Shown here: one piece after another, positions 25,580 through 34,940 of the stretch
Layout: each line of letters begins with the position of its first letter
Position numbering within the stretch: the first letter of the stretch is position 1
Position numbers and translations under genes: made by a program
The notes under the pieces: model-generated
Told to the model about the DNA's origin: nothing
Databases searched by the model: none
What the model saw: the letters and a program-made list of their open reading frames with translations, nothing else
Assembly: GCA_041394885.1 (NCBI GenBank)
Contig: JAWKHI010000017.1
Span: forward strand, 61,804-125,803
DNA: 64,000 bases
Direction: 5' to 3'
From: DSOI01 sp041394885
GTDB lineage: Bacteria; Acidobacteriota; Terriglobia; Bryobacterales; Bryobacteraceae

Positions 25580-27100
25580 ATGGCTAACCTCACCTCACGG
25601 CGGAGCCTTCTCGCCGCTTCAGTCGGACTCGCATCCGGCGCATCGGCAGCCACAACGCCGCCGCCTAATATCGTGATCATCCTCGCCGACGATCTGGGCT
25701 ACGGTGACATCGGCGCCTACAATCCCGATTCGCGCATCCCGACGCCGAACGTCGATGGCCTGGCGCGGGAAGGGGTCCGGTTCACCGACGCCCACACCCC
25801 GTGCGCGGTCTGCTCGCCCACTCGCTACGGCTTGCTCACCGGACGCTACCCGTGGCGCAGCGAGTTGAAGTCCCGCGTGCTGTGGCCGTGGGACAAGCCG
25901 CTCATCGAAAAAGAGCGCCTGACACTGCCGGCGATGCTGCGCACACGCGGCTACCACACCGCCTGTATCGGCAAGTGGCATCTCGGTTGGGACTGGCCCA
26001 CTACCGACGGTTCCAAAGTAAACAGCCTGGTAGGCATCGGGGACCCGCAGCGCGAGATCCGCAACGAGTTCGCCAAAAAGGTACGGTTCGACCAGCCGAT
26101 CGCCGAAGGCCCGCTGACCCGCGGCTTCGATTCCTACTACGGCGTGGACTTGCCGAACTTTCCGCCTTACGCCTTCATCGAAAACGATCGCCTTCTCACC
26201 GAGCCATCCCAACAAAAGCCGGATTCCATGTTCGGCTGGCCGGGCGCGATGACGCCAGGCTGGCGATTGGAGAACGTGCTACCCGCGTTGACGCGACGCG
26301 CAGTGGCTCATATCGAGAACCGTGGCGCTCGCCAATCGCCCTACTTCCTCTATCTCCCTCTGACGGCGCCGCACACTCCCATCGCGCCCGACGACCCCTT
26401 CCTCGGTAAGAGCCGGGCGGGCCGCTATGGCGATTTCGTGTATCAGGTGGATTGGTCCGTCGGGCAAGTGATGGACGCCATCCGCCGGTCACCCGCCGCG
26501 GCCAACACGCTGGTGATCTTCACCAGCGACAACGGACCGGAGAATCTGACCTATCCCGTGCTGAAGGAATTCGACCATGCGAGCGCGGGCTCTTTGCGCG
26601 GCGCCAAGCGGATGTTGTGGGAAGGCGGACACCGTGTGCCGTTTCTGGCATGGGGCGCGGGTGTGCCGTCGGGCAAGGTGGAAGACGAGGTCGTCTGCCT
26701 CACCGATCTCATGGCCACCGCGGCGAACATGGTCGGCTACCGCCTGCCGCCCGGGGCCGCGGAAGACAGCTACGACATCGGCGGCGCGCTGTTCGGCAAG
26801 CCGCGCGCCGCGCCGATTCGCGAAGCGACGGTTCATCACAGCTTGAGCAATGAGTATGCGCTGCGGCAGGGCGATTGGGTCTACATCGAATCCAACGATA
26901 GCTGGAGCGCGGCGGAGCCGGATTGGTGGCGGGCACGGCGCTCGCTCGCGAAGCCGGAGCACGGCGAGGCGCTTTATCGCTTGACAGACGATCTGGGAGA
27001 AACGAAAAATCTGGTCGCGCAGCAGCCGGAACGGGTCGCCCGGATGCGCGCTCTGCTGATGAAGTACAAGCGGGAAGATCGCAGCGTGCCTGCCCGGTAG
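25580..27100 (+). CDS. Tat-exported arylsulfatase-family sulfatase (1)
   Basis: Type I sulfatase, 506 residues. Tat-like signal TSRRSLLAASVGLASG, then the metal-binding start IVIILADDLGYGDIGAYN. The formylglycine motif CSPTR has Cys78 as the modified residue. GKWHLGWDW and IFTSDNGPEN supply further active-site residues. A formylglycine-generating enzyme must convert the cysteine and is not encoded here. Substrate unknown; the family hydrolyses sulfate esters, mostly on polysaccharides. It is followed by a GC-rich hairpin and then a secreted protein. Confidence 0.95.
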   Translation: MANLTSRRSLLAASVGLASGASAATTPPPNIVIILADDLGYGDIGAYNPDSRIPTPNVDGLAREGVRFTDAHTPCAVCSPTRYGLLTGRYPWRSELKSRVLWPWDKPLIEKERLTLPAMLRTRGYHTACIGKWHLGWDWPTTDGSKVNSLVGIGDPQREIRNEFAKKVRFDQPIAEGPLTRGFDSYYGVDLPNFPPYAFIENDRLLTEPSQQKPDSMFGWPGAMTPGWRLENVLPALTRRAVAHIENRGARQSPYFLYLPLTAPHTPIAPDDPFLGKSRAGRYGDFVYQVDWSVGQVMDAIRRSPAAANTLVIFTSDNGPENLTYPVLKEFDHASAGSLRGAKRMLWEGGHRVPFLAWGAGVPSGKVEDEVVCLTDLMATAANMVGYRLPPGAAEDSYDIGGALFGKPRAAPIREATVHHSLSNEYALRQGDWVYIESNDSWSAAEPDWWRARRSLAKPEHGEALYRLTDDLGETKNLVAQQPERVARMRALLMKYKREDRSVPAR

Positions 27101-27123
27101 CGCGCGGCCGGGTTCCGCGCGCT
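27099..27123. terminator. GC-rich inverted repeat after sulfatase gene
   Basis: AGCGCGCGG and CCGCGCGCT form a perfect 9-bp stem with a 7-nt loop that starts within the stop codon. No U-run follows. It separates the sulfatase from the next gene, which has its own -10-like site at 27130. Confidence 0.5.
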
Positions 27124-27129
27124 TGATGA

Positions 27130-27135
27130 TACCGT
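27130..27135 (+). promoter_or_regulatory. -10-like TACCGT, 7 nt before start codon
   Basis: TACCGT ends 7 nt before ATG 27143. No Shine-Dalgarno is visible. Confidence 0.35.
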
Positions 27136-27142
27136 ATGGAAG

Positions 27143-29014
27143 ATGACTTGCTTCCAACGGATTTCGTCCGCATTGTTCCTGATCGCCTCGGCCGCCTTGG
27201 CCCAGCCCACCATCCACGTGAAGACGCCGATGGCGCCGCCTTCCTGGGCTCTTCTCGAACAGGAGTTGCTCCGCTATAACTCGGAAGCGGTGGAGCGCTT
27301 CGCCGAACGCTACCTCGACAGCCGCGGCTATCTCGCCCATACACCGCGTTGGGGGACGCTCGACGGGCCCGACGACGCCATCGAGACCTTCTTCAACTGG
27401 ACTCTTCTCTACGCGCTCGGCGGATCGCAATCGGTGCTCGACCTTTACCAGAAAGCGCACGAAGGCCACCTGCTGCAGTACAACGAACTCCGCACCAAGC
27501 TCACCGATCTTGCCGCCAACGGCGCTTACCACAAGGAGTTCATCACGCAGTCAGACTGGTTCCACACCGGCGAGGGCATGCGCGCTTTCCTGCTGCAGGG
27601 GCTGGCCGAACCGAACAACGATACGTTGCGCCGGCGCACGCAGCGCTTCGCCGGCTTCTACATGAACGAGGATCCCGAGGCGCCGAACTACGATCCCGAG
27701 AAAAAGATCATCAAGAGCATCTGGACCGGGTCCAAGGGACCCATGCTCCGCAAGGCCACCGTCTACGATTGGGTGGGCGACCCCGTTCCGGGCGTTTATC
27801 ACTTGCTCCACAATCCCGCCGGCCGCGGCAAGATGCTCGATATGAACACCCATTACGACAAGATGCTTGCCCACTGCGCCGAATATCTCGATAGCGCGGG
27901 GGATAACAATCTGAATCTCGCCGCCACAATCCTACCGCTGAATTCGTATATGTTCACCGGCGACGACAAATACAGGAACTGGGTGATCGAGTACGTCAAC
28001 GCCTGGAAAGAGCGAACCGCGCAGGCCGGCGGCAACATCCCGAGCAATATCGGTCTCGACGGCAAGCTCGGCGGCGAATACAACGGCCAATGGTGGAAGG
28101 GAACCTACGGTTGGAACTTCACGATTTTCGACGGCGAACTCGGCCAGATCGCCCATCGAAACTACTTCGTCCAGGGCGCCTGGCCCGGTTTCTCCAATGC
28201 ACTGCTGCTCACCGGCGACCAGTCTTATGTCGACGTGCTCCGCCGCCAGATGGACAACGTCTACGCCCAGAAGAAAGTGGAAAACGGCCGGACTCTGCTG
28301 CCCCAAATGTACGGCGATCCGAAAGGCTATAAGTTCAACGGCCCGCCGAGTTGGTATCACTACACGAATAACTTATTCACCGACAGGCTCACCGAGATCT
28401 ACTTATGGTCGATGAACCGAAAGGATCTCGATCGTGTTCCGGTCGCTTCTTCCTACGAGCCCGGAGAGCGTAACCGCGACGGCTACAGCGGGCCCGATCG
28501 CGGCTCGGCGTGGCTCGGGTTTCTCGAAGGCAAGATCGCCGATTATCCGGAAAAAGCCCTTCGTGACGACCTCAACTGGGTGCGCCGCCGCATGGAAATG
28601 ATGCGCACCGATCAAACCACCGCCGACACCCGGCTGGCGGACTATCTGTTGGATCTCAATCCTGCCGCCACCAACGCGCTCGTGAATCTTACCCTCGGCG
28701 GTTACTTCGCCCGTGGACGCGTTTGGGTTCTTCACAGCCGCTTCCGGTACTTCGATCCCGAGCGCCGCCGCGCGGGTCTCCCGGAAAATGTCGGGGCGCT
28801 TGTCGAGAAGCTTGGTCCGGACTCGGCCACCCTTTCGCTGGTCAACACCAACCCCCTCGATGCCCGCACCGTGTCGGTGCAATCGGGCGGATATGGCGAG
28901 CATCAATTTCTCAGCGCCACCACGAACGATGGCGCCACCACCCAGATCAATGGACCCGTGCTCACGGTGCGCCTGGAGCCGGGCGCAGGCACTCGCGCAT
29001 CGTGTTCAAGATGA
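27143..29014 (+). CDS. Secreted protein of unknown family, apparently frameshifted at the C-terminus
   Basis: A 623-residue protein with a signal peptide (MTCFQRISSALFLIASAALAQ). The rest is rich in Trp/Tyr/Gly helices (FNWTLLYALGGSQ, WFHTGEGMRAFLLQGL, YGWNFTIFDGELGQIAHRNY), which looks like an alpha/alpha-barrel carbohydrate-active enzyme. I cannot assign a family. The frame ends GAGTRASCSR at 29014. From 28999 the -1 frame continues IVFKMNRYANRPTF and ends at 29079, one nt before the next ATG. This is what an intact operon gene would look like, so a one-base loss near 28998 is likely. It lies between a sulfatase and an M28 peptidase. Confidence 0.8.
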   Translation: MTCFQRISSALFLIASAALAQPTIHVKTPMAPPSWALLEQELLRYNSEAVERFAERYLDSRGYLAHTPRWGTLDGPDDAIETFFNWTLLYALGGSQSVLDLYQKAHEGHLLQYNELRTKLTDLAANGAYHKEFITQSDWFHTGEGMRAFLLQGLAEPNNDTLRRRTQRFAGFYMNEDPEAPNYDPEKKIIKSIWTGSKGPMLRKATVYDWVGDPVPGVYHLLHNPAGRGKMLDMNTHYDKMLAHCAEYLDSAGDNNLNLAATILPLNSYMFTGDDKYRNWVIEYVNAWKERTAQAGGNIPSNIGLDGKLGGEYNGQWWKGTYGWNFTIFDGELGQIAHRNYFVQGAWPGFSNALLLTGDQSYVDVLRRQMDNVYAQKKVENGRTLLPQMYGDPKGYKFNGPPSWYHYTNNLFTDRLTEIYLWSMNRKDLDRVPVASSYEPGERNRDGYSGPDRGSAWLGFLEGKIADYPEKALRDDLNWVRRRMEMMRTDQTTADTRLADYLLDLNPAATNALVNLTLGGYFARGRVWVLHSRFRYFDPERRRAGLPENVGALVEKLGPDSATLSLVNTNPLDARTVSVQSGGYGEHQFLSATTNDGATTQINGPVLTVRLEPGAGTRASCSR

Positions 29015-29080
29015 ATCGCTACGCCAACCGTCCAACCTTCGCGGCCCCGTGGGATCGCGGCTGGTACGGAAAGAACTGAC

Positions 29081-30694
29081 ATGCGCCGCGCCATTGCCGT
29101 TCCATTCGTCCTGGCGGCTCTCGCGCTGCAGGGCTCCGATCCTACCTCCGCCGCCGGCAAGCGCTGGTGGAGCCACGTGACCACGCTCTCGTCGGACATG
29201 CTCCAGGGCCGCGACGCAGGCAGTGAAGGGCATCGCACCGCGGCTGAATACGTTGCGGGCCAATTCAAGGCCGCCGGGCTCGAACCCGGCAACAAAGGGC
29301 AGTTTCTGCAGCCGGTGGCGCTGGAATCGCGGGCCATCGACGAGGCCTCTTCTTCCATCGCACTCATCGACGCGCAGGGGAAGGAAGTGCCTGTCAAGCT
29401 CGGAGAACAGGCGTATTTCAACGTCCGGATCGATCTCGCGCCGGAGATCGATGCCCCACTCGTGTTTGCCGGCAACGGACTTTCGGTCCCGTCTGAGAAT
29501 CATGACGATCTGGCCGGGCTCGATTTGAAAGGGAAGGTCGTCGTCTACATCTCCGGCGCGCCATCCACGCTGCCCGGCGCCGTGCAAGCCCATAACAGTT
29601 CGTCCGCGGTTCGCGCCAAGGCGCTCGCCGATGCCGGCGCGGTGGGAGCCATCGCCATTTCCAATCCGAAGAATCAGGATCTGCCGTGGGAGCGGGCGTC
29701 GGGCGCGCGCCTCCAACCCGCCATGACCCTCGCGGATCCCGCCCTCGACACCTCGAAGCTGCTCCGGTTCGGCGCCGCGTTCAATCCTGCCCACGCCCAG
29801 ATGCTGTTCGAGGGCGCGCCGCAATCGCTCGCGCAGTTGCTGGCCATTGCGGACCGCCGCGAGAAACTCCCCGGGTTTCCACTCGCCTTCCGTGTGCGCG
29901 CCAAAGCCGCTGTGCGCCGCGCATCGCTCACCAGCGACAATGTGGTCGGCCTGCTTGAAGGTTCCGATCGCAGGCTGCGCAATGAGTACGTCGTGCTCAC
30001 CGCACACCTGGATCACATCGGCGTCAACCCCAATTTGAAAGGCGATCAGATCAACAACGGAGCCATGGACAACGCGTCCGGCATCGCCACCCTGATCGAG
30101 ACCGCGCGCGACCTGTCGTCCGGACGGGTGTTGCGCCGGCCTAGCCGGTCCATCCTTTTCGTCGCCGTCACCGCCGAAGAGAAAGGCCTGCTCGGCTCGC
30201 GCTACTTCGCCAATCGACCGCCGGTGCCCGCCGGCAGCATGGTGGCCAACGTGAACATGGACATGTTCCTTCCCCTGCATCCGATGACGCTGGTGATGGC
30301 GATGGGGCTGGAAGAATCCACGCTGCGCAAACCGCTCGAAGAGGCGGCCAAGGGCTTGGGGCTGCGCGTGCAGCCGGACCCCGAGCCGCTTCGCAACCGG
30401 TTCATACGCAGCGATCAGTACAACTTCATCCTCCGAGGCATTCCCGCGCTGGCGCTGAAAGTGGGCTATGAAGAAGGCTCGCCGCAGGAGAAACTGCAGA
30501 AGGAGTGGATCCGCACGCGTTATCACGCCCCCGGCGACGACGCCGCGCAGCCGGTGGATTTCGACGCGGCCGTGACCTTCAATCGTCTCATTCGCGAACT
30601 CGCCCTCGGCATCGCCAATGAAAAGAAGCGTCCCGAGTGGAACAAGGACAGCTTCTTCCGCCAGTTCGCACCGGCCTCGTCGAAGCGCAAATAG
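29081..30694 (+). CDS. Secreted M28 family zinc aminopeptidase-like protein
   Basis: Exported peptidase of 537 residues. A signal peptide (AIAVPFVLAALALQG) is followed by a PA-domain insertion (about residues 120-225). The M28 catalytic core has the metal ligands in order: LTAHLDHIG (His), NGAMDNASG (Asp), VTAEEKGLLGS (Glu-Glu), NVNMDM (Asp) and RYHAPGDD (His). All ligands are present, so it should be active. It begins 1 nt after the apparent true end of the preceding gene. Confidence 0.92.
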   Translation: MRRAIAVPFVLAALALQGSDPTSAAGKRWWSHVTTLSSDMLQGRDAGSEGHRTAAEYVAGQFKAAGLEPGNKGQFLQPVALESRAIDEASSSIALIDAQGKEVPVKLGEQAYFNVRIDLAPEIDAPLVFAGNGLSVPSENHDDLAGLDLKGKVVVYISGAPSTLPGAVQAHNSSSAVRAKALADAGAVGAIAISNPKNQDLPWERASGARLQPAMTLADPALDTSKLLRFGAAFNPAHAQMLFEGAPQSLAQLLAIADRREKLPGFPLAFRVRAKAAVRRASLTSDNVVGLLEGSDRRLRNEYVVLTAHLDHIGVNPNLKGDQINNGAMDNASGIATLIETARDLSSGRVLRRPSRSILFVAVTAEEKGLLGSRYFANRPPVPAGSMVANVNMDMFLPLHPMTLVMAMGLEESTLRKPLEEAAKGLGLRVQPDPEPLRNRFIRSDQYNFILRGIPALALKVGYEEGSPQEKLQKEWIRTRYHAPGDDAAQPVDFDAAVTFNRLIRELALGIANEKKRPEWNKDSFFRQFAPASSKRK

Positions 30695-30698
30695 CTGC

Positions 30699-30704
30699 TA
30701 GCGT
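30699..30704 (+). promoter_or_regulatory. -10-like TAGCGT, 6 nt before start codon
   Basis: TAGCGT ends 6 nt before ATG 30711. No Shine-Dalgarno is visible. Confidence 0.35.
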
Positions 30705-30710
30705 ATCTCT

Positions 30711-31961
30711 ATGCGCCTCCTTTCCCGCCGAACCCTGCTGCAATCCGCGGTCCTCGGGCTCACGGCTTCCGCCGCCCTTCAGCGCCGCGCCGAAGCGGCC
30801 ATCCGCAAGATGAAAATCACGCGGATCCGCATGTATGAAGCACCGGAATCGATCAATCGCCCCATCGTCAATCAGAGCCATCATCTGGTCACCATAGAGA
30901 CAGACGCCGGTATCGCCGGCATCGGCGAAGGCGGCTCGCCGGACCTCATGAAGCAGATGGCCGAACAACTCATCGGCCAGAACCCCGCCCGGATCGACGC
31001 GCTCTGGCAGCAGATGTATCGCGGCTACTTCTATCCGGCGGGCCGCGAGAAATTGCACGCGCTCGGCGCGCTGGACCTTGCGCTTTGGGACATCAAGGGA
31101 AAGGCGCTCAACGTACCGGTCTGGGAGTTGCTCGGCGGACAAGCGCGCGACTACGTGGAGTGCTACGCGACGAGCTACCCCGACAAAGCGACGCTACCGG
31201 AAAGCGCGGCCGCTTGTATGCGCGACGGCTTCCGCGCCTATCGCACCCACGGCGCCGATCCGGGTAAGAACGCCAGCGGCGAGTTTCTCCCATTCGATTC
31301 CAGGCGCATGGTGGAGAAGACCTTCGCCCACTGCAGCGCCATCCGCGAAGGCGTGGGCCCCAAAGGCGACTGGGCCATCGATTTTCACACCCGCTACGAT
31401 CTGGCGGACGCCGTTCGCCTCGCCGACATGATTCAACCGCTCGCCCCGCTGTTCGTGGAGGATCTGGTGCGCAGCGAAAATCCCGGCGTCTACAAACAGG
31501 TTCGCGCGCTGGTGAAAGTGCCCCTCGCCGTCGGAGAGCAGTTCGGCGACCGCTGGGATGCGAATGAGCTGATCGAAAACAGGCTCTTCGATTTCTCACG
31601 CGTCACCATTCCCAATTCTGGTGGCCTCACCGAATTCTGGAAGCACGCCGCGCTGTGCGAAACACACTATGTCGGCCTCACGCCGCATTTCACCGGGCCG
31701 GTGAGTGAAGCGGCTCTCGTCCATTGCTGCGCCGTGTTCTCCGGACCCTGCCTGATGGAGTACGGCGTCAGCGTGGCCAAGAAGCCGCCATACTTGCCCA
31801 AGTACTACGATTTTCGCGACGGGAAAATGTGGCCCAATGAGCGTCCCGGCCTGGGCGTGGAACTGGACACCAACGGCCTGAAAGTGTTTTTCGAAGTCAC
31901 GCGGCACGCCCAGCGCACCCAGATCTACCGCCGTCCGGATGGTTCTTTCACCAACTGGTAA
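30711..31961 (+). CDS. Tat-exported enolase-superfamily (mandelate racemase type) enzyme (1)
   Basis: Mandelate racemase/muconate lactonising-type enzyme of 416 residues, with a Tat-like signal (LSRRTLLQSAVLGLTAS). After the capping domain the barrel shows the three metal ligands with regular spacing: Asp224 (IDFHTRY), Glu250 (FVEDL) and Glu276 (VGEQF). The DFHTRY pattern and late LTPHFTGPVSEA recall sugar-acid dehydratases. Substrate not determinable. It is unusual for this superfamily to be exported. It converges with a TrmB-like regulator 8 nt away. Confidence 0.88.
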   Translation: MRLLSRRTLLQSAVLGLTASAALQRRAEAAIRKMKITRIRMYEAPESINRPIVNQSHHLVTIETDAGIAGIGEGGSPDLMKQMAEQLIGQNPARIDALWQQMYRGYFYPAGREKLHALGALDLALWDIKGKALNVPVWELLGGQARDYVECYATSYPDKATLPESAAACMRDGFRAYRTHGADPGKNASGEFLPFDSRRMVEKTFAHCSAIREGVGPKGDWAIDFHTRYDLADAVRLADMIQPLAPLFVEDLVRSENPGVYKQVRALVKVPLAVGEQFGDRWDANELIENRLFDFSRVTIPNSGGLTEFWKHAALCETHYVGLTPHFTGPVSEAALVHCCAVFSGPCLMEYGVSVAKKPPYLPKYYDFRDGKMWPNERPGLGVELDTNGLKVFFEVTRHAQRTQIYRRPDGSFTNW

Positions 31962-31969
31962 GCCGCTGC

Positions 31970-32785
31970 CTATTGCGCGCGGCGCCAGTACTCTTCGAAC
32001 AGGCCCCGCATCGCTTCGCCCATGCCCGGATGATCGAAGATCACCGCCGTCCAGGTGGGTTTGGTCACAAGCGGATCGAGTAGCGCCACCATGCCGCGAT
32101 GTCCGTCGAATACGGCCAGCTTCATCGGCAGCCGGTCCAGGCGCCGGATCTCCACACCGGCCTCCTCGTAATCAGTCAGGCGCTGCTCATGCTGTGGGTC
32201 CGGCTGGCCCGATTCAAACAGCAGCCGGCACATCACGCCGCGCGCCCTCGCTTCTTTCACTAGCTTGTCTTCGGCCGGATCCACCGCATAGGGCGGCCGC
32301 GAAAATTCGAAATACTCGCTCTGAGCTCCTGAGATCATCCGGCGGTAGTGTGCGGCAGTGTGTCCCGGCTCGGCCACGATGCGCAGAAAGTCCAGCGTGC
32401 CGCGGCCTTCCTGGCCTTGCGAGTACGCGCGGTTGAGATCCTCCACCAGATCCTCGGCGGACCGGTTTTGGAGCCGCTGCTCGGCCTCCAGCAACTCCTG
32501 GCGCCGGGTCACGTAGTGCGGAATCGCGAGCCCCGGCTCGATCGCCAAAAACAGTTTCGTCTTTTCCTGAATCACACGCGCGAAGCCCTTCTCCACCAGG
32601 GAGTCCAGCACTTCGTAGATCTTCTGGCGCGGCACGTCGGCACGCGCCGCCAACTCCAGCGCCTTGAAGCGCGAGTGTCCTACCAGGACCATGTAGGCGC
32701 GGGCTTCGTAGGCATTGAGTCCGATTTGCTGCAGCCTGCGCCAGAATTGTTCGAATTCAAGGGTGGGCAATCCGTTTTTAGCCAT
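31970..32785 (-). CDS. TrmB-family transcriptional regulator
   Basis: The 271-residue protein starts at ATG 32785 (MAKNGLPTLEFEQF), with another ATG 24 nt upstream. The N-terminal winged helix (YEARAYMVLVGHSRFKALEL, then VPRQKIYEVLDSLVEKGF) is typical of TrmB. The C-terminal part resembles the sugar/effector-sensing PLD-like domain (YFEFSRPPY, AVFDGHRGMVALLDP). TrmB regulators control sugar uptake and metabolism. It sits between an enolase-superfamily gene and a divergent Tat-type flavoprotein gene, so one or both are candidate targets. Confidence 0.85.
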   Translation of the reverse strand: MAKNGLPTLEFEQFWRRLQQIGLNAYEARAYMVLVGHSRFKALELAARADVPRQKIYEVLDSLVEKGFARVIQEKTKLFLAIEPGLAIPHYVTRRQELLEAEQRLQNRSAEDLVEDLNRAYSQGQEGRGTLDFLRIVAEPGHTAAHYRRMISGAQSEYFEFSRPPYAVDPAEDKLVKEARARGVMCRLLFESGQPDPQHEQRLTDYEEAGVEIRRLDRLPMKLAVFDGHRGMVALLDPLVTKPTWTAVIFDHPGMGEAMRGLFEEYWRRAQ

Positions 32786-32836
32786 CGGGCGATCCTTCGA
32801 GCAGATCACAAACCAACCACCTCGTGCAAGTGGGTT

Positions 32837-32842
32837 TAGTCT
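32837..32842 (+). promoter_or_regulatory. -10-like TAGTCT, 8 nt before start codon
   Basis: TAGTCT ends 8 nt before ATG 32851. No Shine-Dalgarno is visible. Confidence 0.3.
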
Positions 32843-32850
32843 GGTAACTG

Positions 32851-34359
32851 ATGCTTCCGCCTGTCGACCGCCGCCGATTCCTCAGCGCAGGTCTCCTCGG
32901 TCTCACCCAGAAGAGCGAACGGCGTCTCGCTGGCGGCTTCGTGGACAACTCGCACCTGACTGGCCATCGTCTCCGCGACGGTGGCGGATTTCCGTCCGTC
33001 AAACGGACCGTGCAGACCCCTGTGCTCATCGTCGGCGGCGGAATGGCCGGGCTGTGCGCGGCTTGGCGGCTCCGCAAGCGCGGCGTGGACGGGTTCCTCA
33101 TCCTCGACATGGAGCAATCGGCCGGCGGCAACTCGCGCTATGGCGAAAACGAGGTCAGCGCTTATCCATGGGCCGCCCACTACATCCCGGTGCCGGACGT
33201 CCGATCCACGCTGGTGCGCGAACTGATGACCGAGGTCGGCTTGTTGCGGGACGGTGTGTGGGAAGAGCGTCACCTGTGCCACGCGCCCCAGGAACGCCTG
33301 TTCCTGCACGGACGGTGGCAGGAAGGCCTCGAGCCTGAACTCGGCGTAACCCGGAACGACCGTGATCAGTACAAGCGATTCCACGAACGAATGGCCGAGT
33401 TCGCCGGCTCCGGTGAGTTCCGCGTGCCCATGGAAACCGGAATCCGCAAGCGCCAGGATCTGGACCGGCTTTCGATGACCGCCTGGATGGACGCCGGCCA
33501 GTTCACATCGCCCTACTTGCGCTGGCTGGTCGACTACTCGTGCCGCGATGACTATGGCGCCGCCGCGCGCAGTGTCTCGGCCTGGGCCGGGATTCACTAC
33601 TTCGCGTCGCGCGGCTCGGCCGAGCGCGGGCCTTTGACGTGGCCGGAAGGGAACGGCTGGATCGTGAAGAAGCTGCTCGGCATGGTGGGGGATCGCGTCC
33701 GGACCGGAGCCTTCGTCCATCGCATCGAGTCCGCCGGAGCGCGCTACCGCGTCCTGGCCGGTGACGCCGAGTATCGCGCCGATGCCATTATCTTCGCCGC
33801 GCCCACCTATCTCGCCCGCCACCTCATGGATCACGCTCCGCACTGGAACGGCGAGTATTCTCCCTGGCTCACCGCCAATCTCACGCTGGAGCGGCTCCCC
33901 GCGCAGAAGGGCTTTGCCCAGGCCTGGGACAGTGTGATCTATCGCTCGCCCGCCCTCGGTTACGTGGACGCGACGCACCAATCGCTGCGGCTCTATCGCG
34001 ATCGCCGCGTCTGGACCTACTATTGGGCGCTGGCGGACCGGCCTCCCGCGGAAGCCCGCAAGCTCCTGCTCGAACGCAGTTGGTCCGCCTGGACCGAAGA
34101 CATTCTCGCGGACCTCGAGCGCGCTCACCCTGACATTCGCCAATGCGTTTCACGGATCGACGTGATGCGGATGGGCCACGCCATGATCCGTCCGGCGGTG
34201 GGCTTCGTGTCGTCGGAATCGCGAGCCAATGCAGCCCGCGCTCACGGACGCCTCGTGTTCGCCAATTCGGACCTCAGCGGTCTTTCGCTGTTCGAAGAAG
34301 CACAGTTCCGCGGGGTCGCCGCCGCGGACCGCGTGGTGTCCCTGCTGTCGCGCCGCTAG
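32851..34359 (+). CDS. Tat-exported FAD-dependent amine-oxidase-like oxidoreductase
   Basis: A 502-residue flavoprotein. A Tat-type start (DRRRFLSAGLLGL) is followed by the dinucleotide-binding motif VLIVGGGMAGLCAAWRL near residue 58. The amine-oxidase FAD region ILDMEQSAGGNSRYGENEVS comes next. Near the end is the conserved GRLVFANSDLSGLSLFEEAQFRG FAD-contact segment. It resembles protoporphyrinogen oxidase/flavin amine oxidase relatives; the substrate is unknown. It diverges from the TrmB-like regulator. Confidence 0.85.
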   Translation: MLPPVDRRRFLSAGLLGLTQKSERRLAGGFVDNSHLTGHRLRDGGGFPSVKRTVQTPVLIVGGGMAGLCAAWRLRKRGVDGFLILDMEQSAGGNSRYGENEVSAYPWAAHYIPVPDVRSTLVRELMTEVGLLRDGVWEERHLCHAPQERLFLHGRWQEGLEPELGVTRNDRDQYKRFHERMAEFAGSGEFRVPMETGIRKRQDLDRLSMTAWMDAGQFTSPYLRWLVDYSCRDDYGAAARSVSAWAGIHYFASRGSAERGPLTWPEGNGWIVKKLLGMVGDRVRTGAFVHRIESAGARYRVLAGDAEYRADAIIFAAPTYLARHLMDHAPHWNGEYSPWLTANLTLERLPAQKGFAQAWDSVIYRSPALGYVDATHQSLRLYRDRRVWTYYWALADRPPAEARKLLLERSWSAWTEDILADLERAHPDIRQCVSRIDVMRMGHAMIRPAVGFVSSESRANAARAHGRLVFANSDLSGLSLFEEAQFRGVAAADRVVSLLSRR

Positions 34360-34385
34360 CCGCCCCATCGCGCCGCGCCTTTGGG

Positions 34386-34391
34386 TACAAT
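34386..34391 (+). promoter_or_regulatory. -10 element TACAAT of 34421 gene
   Basis: TACAAT lies 29 nt before ATG 34421. The Shine-Dalgarno AGGAGG (34407-34412) lies between them, so this gene has a short normal leader. Confidence 0.45.
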
Positions 34392-34420
34392 GCGTACCAG
34401 AACCTCAGGAGGACCACGAC

Positions 34421-34870
34421 ATGCCAATTACGGTTCTGGCCACACAACACTGGCAGAACGCCTATACCGGATCCAACCAAGGCGCGGGAGCCGCCTGCAG
34501 CCTGGTTGACGCCGGCAGCTACGTCGGCGCCATCGGCACGATCAAACAGAATGCCATGTGGCGGGTCGATCGCCAGAATCCCCCGGTCGGCAAGACCAAT
34601 CTGCAGATTCAGAAAAACGGAGTCGGCAATCCGTCCACCATCGCCTGCTGCCTGGTGCCCGATGCGCTCGCCACTCAAATCGGAAATCTGCACGCTCCCC
34701 CGGGGCCTTTTCTCGATCAGGCCAACGCCCGATTCTCGGAGTTGACGAGAGCCATTCACAGCGGTCTCAGCCAGAGCGTCGGCAGCCGGCGCATGCAGGC
34801 GGCGGCGCAAAAAGGGCAGGTCCTGATGGAGGTCCGGGTCTACGAGGTGCAAGGCAACTTCTCAGCCTGA
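34421..34870 (+). CDS. Conserved-looking hypothetical protein (149 aa)
   Basis: A 149-residue protein with no signal peptide or membrane segment and no family I recognise. It is well expressed by appearance: a TACAAT -10 element and AGGAGG 8 nt before the ATG. The start at 34421 is set by that site; the frame is open further upstream. Features are WRVDRQNPPVGKTNLQIQ, NPSTIACCLVPDAL (adjacent cysteines) and a C-terminal VLMEVRVYEVQGNFSA. It is probably cytosolic. Neighbours are Tat-exported enzymes, which give no functional hint. Confidence 0.75.
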   Translation: MPITVLATQHWQNAYTGSNQGAGAACSLVDAGSYVGAIGTIKQNAMWRVDRQNPPVGKTNLQIQKNGVGNPSTIACCLVPDALATQIGNLHAPPGPFLDQANARFSELTRAIHSGLSQSVGSRRMQAAAQKGQVLMEVRVYEVQGNFSA

Positions 34871-34940
34871 TCCGGAAATCGGGGCGGGGAACCGGCGTGC
34901 GTCCGAAAATTGATAGGATGCCTCAGGAGGTCATCGCCCC

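Noticed and set aside
29006..30526. A 506-codon minus-strand open frame opposite the M28 peptidase
   Set aside because: All zinc ligands of the M28 enzyme are intact on the plus strand; the antisense product has no motif.
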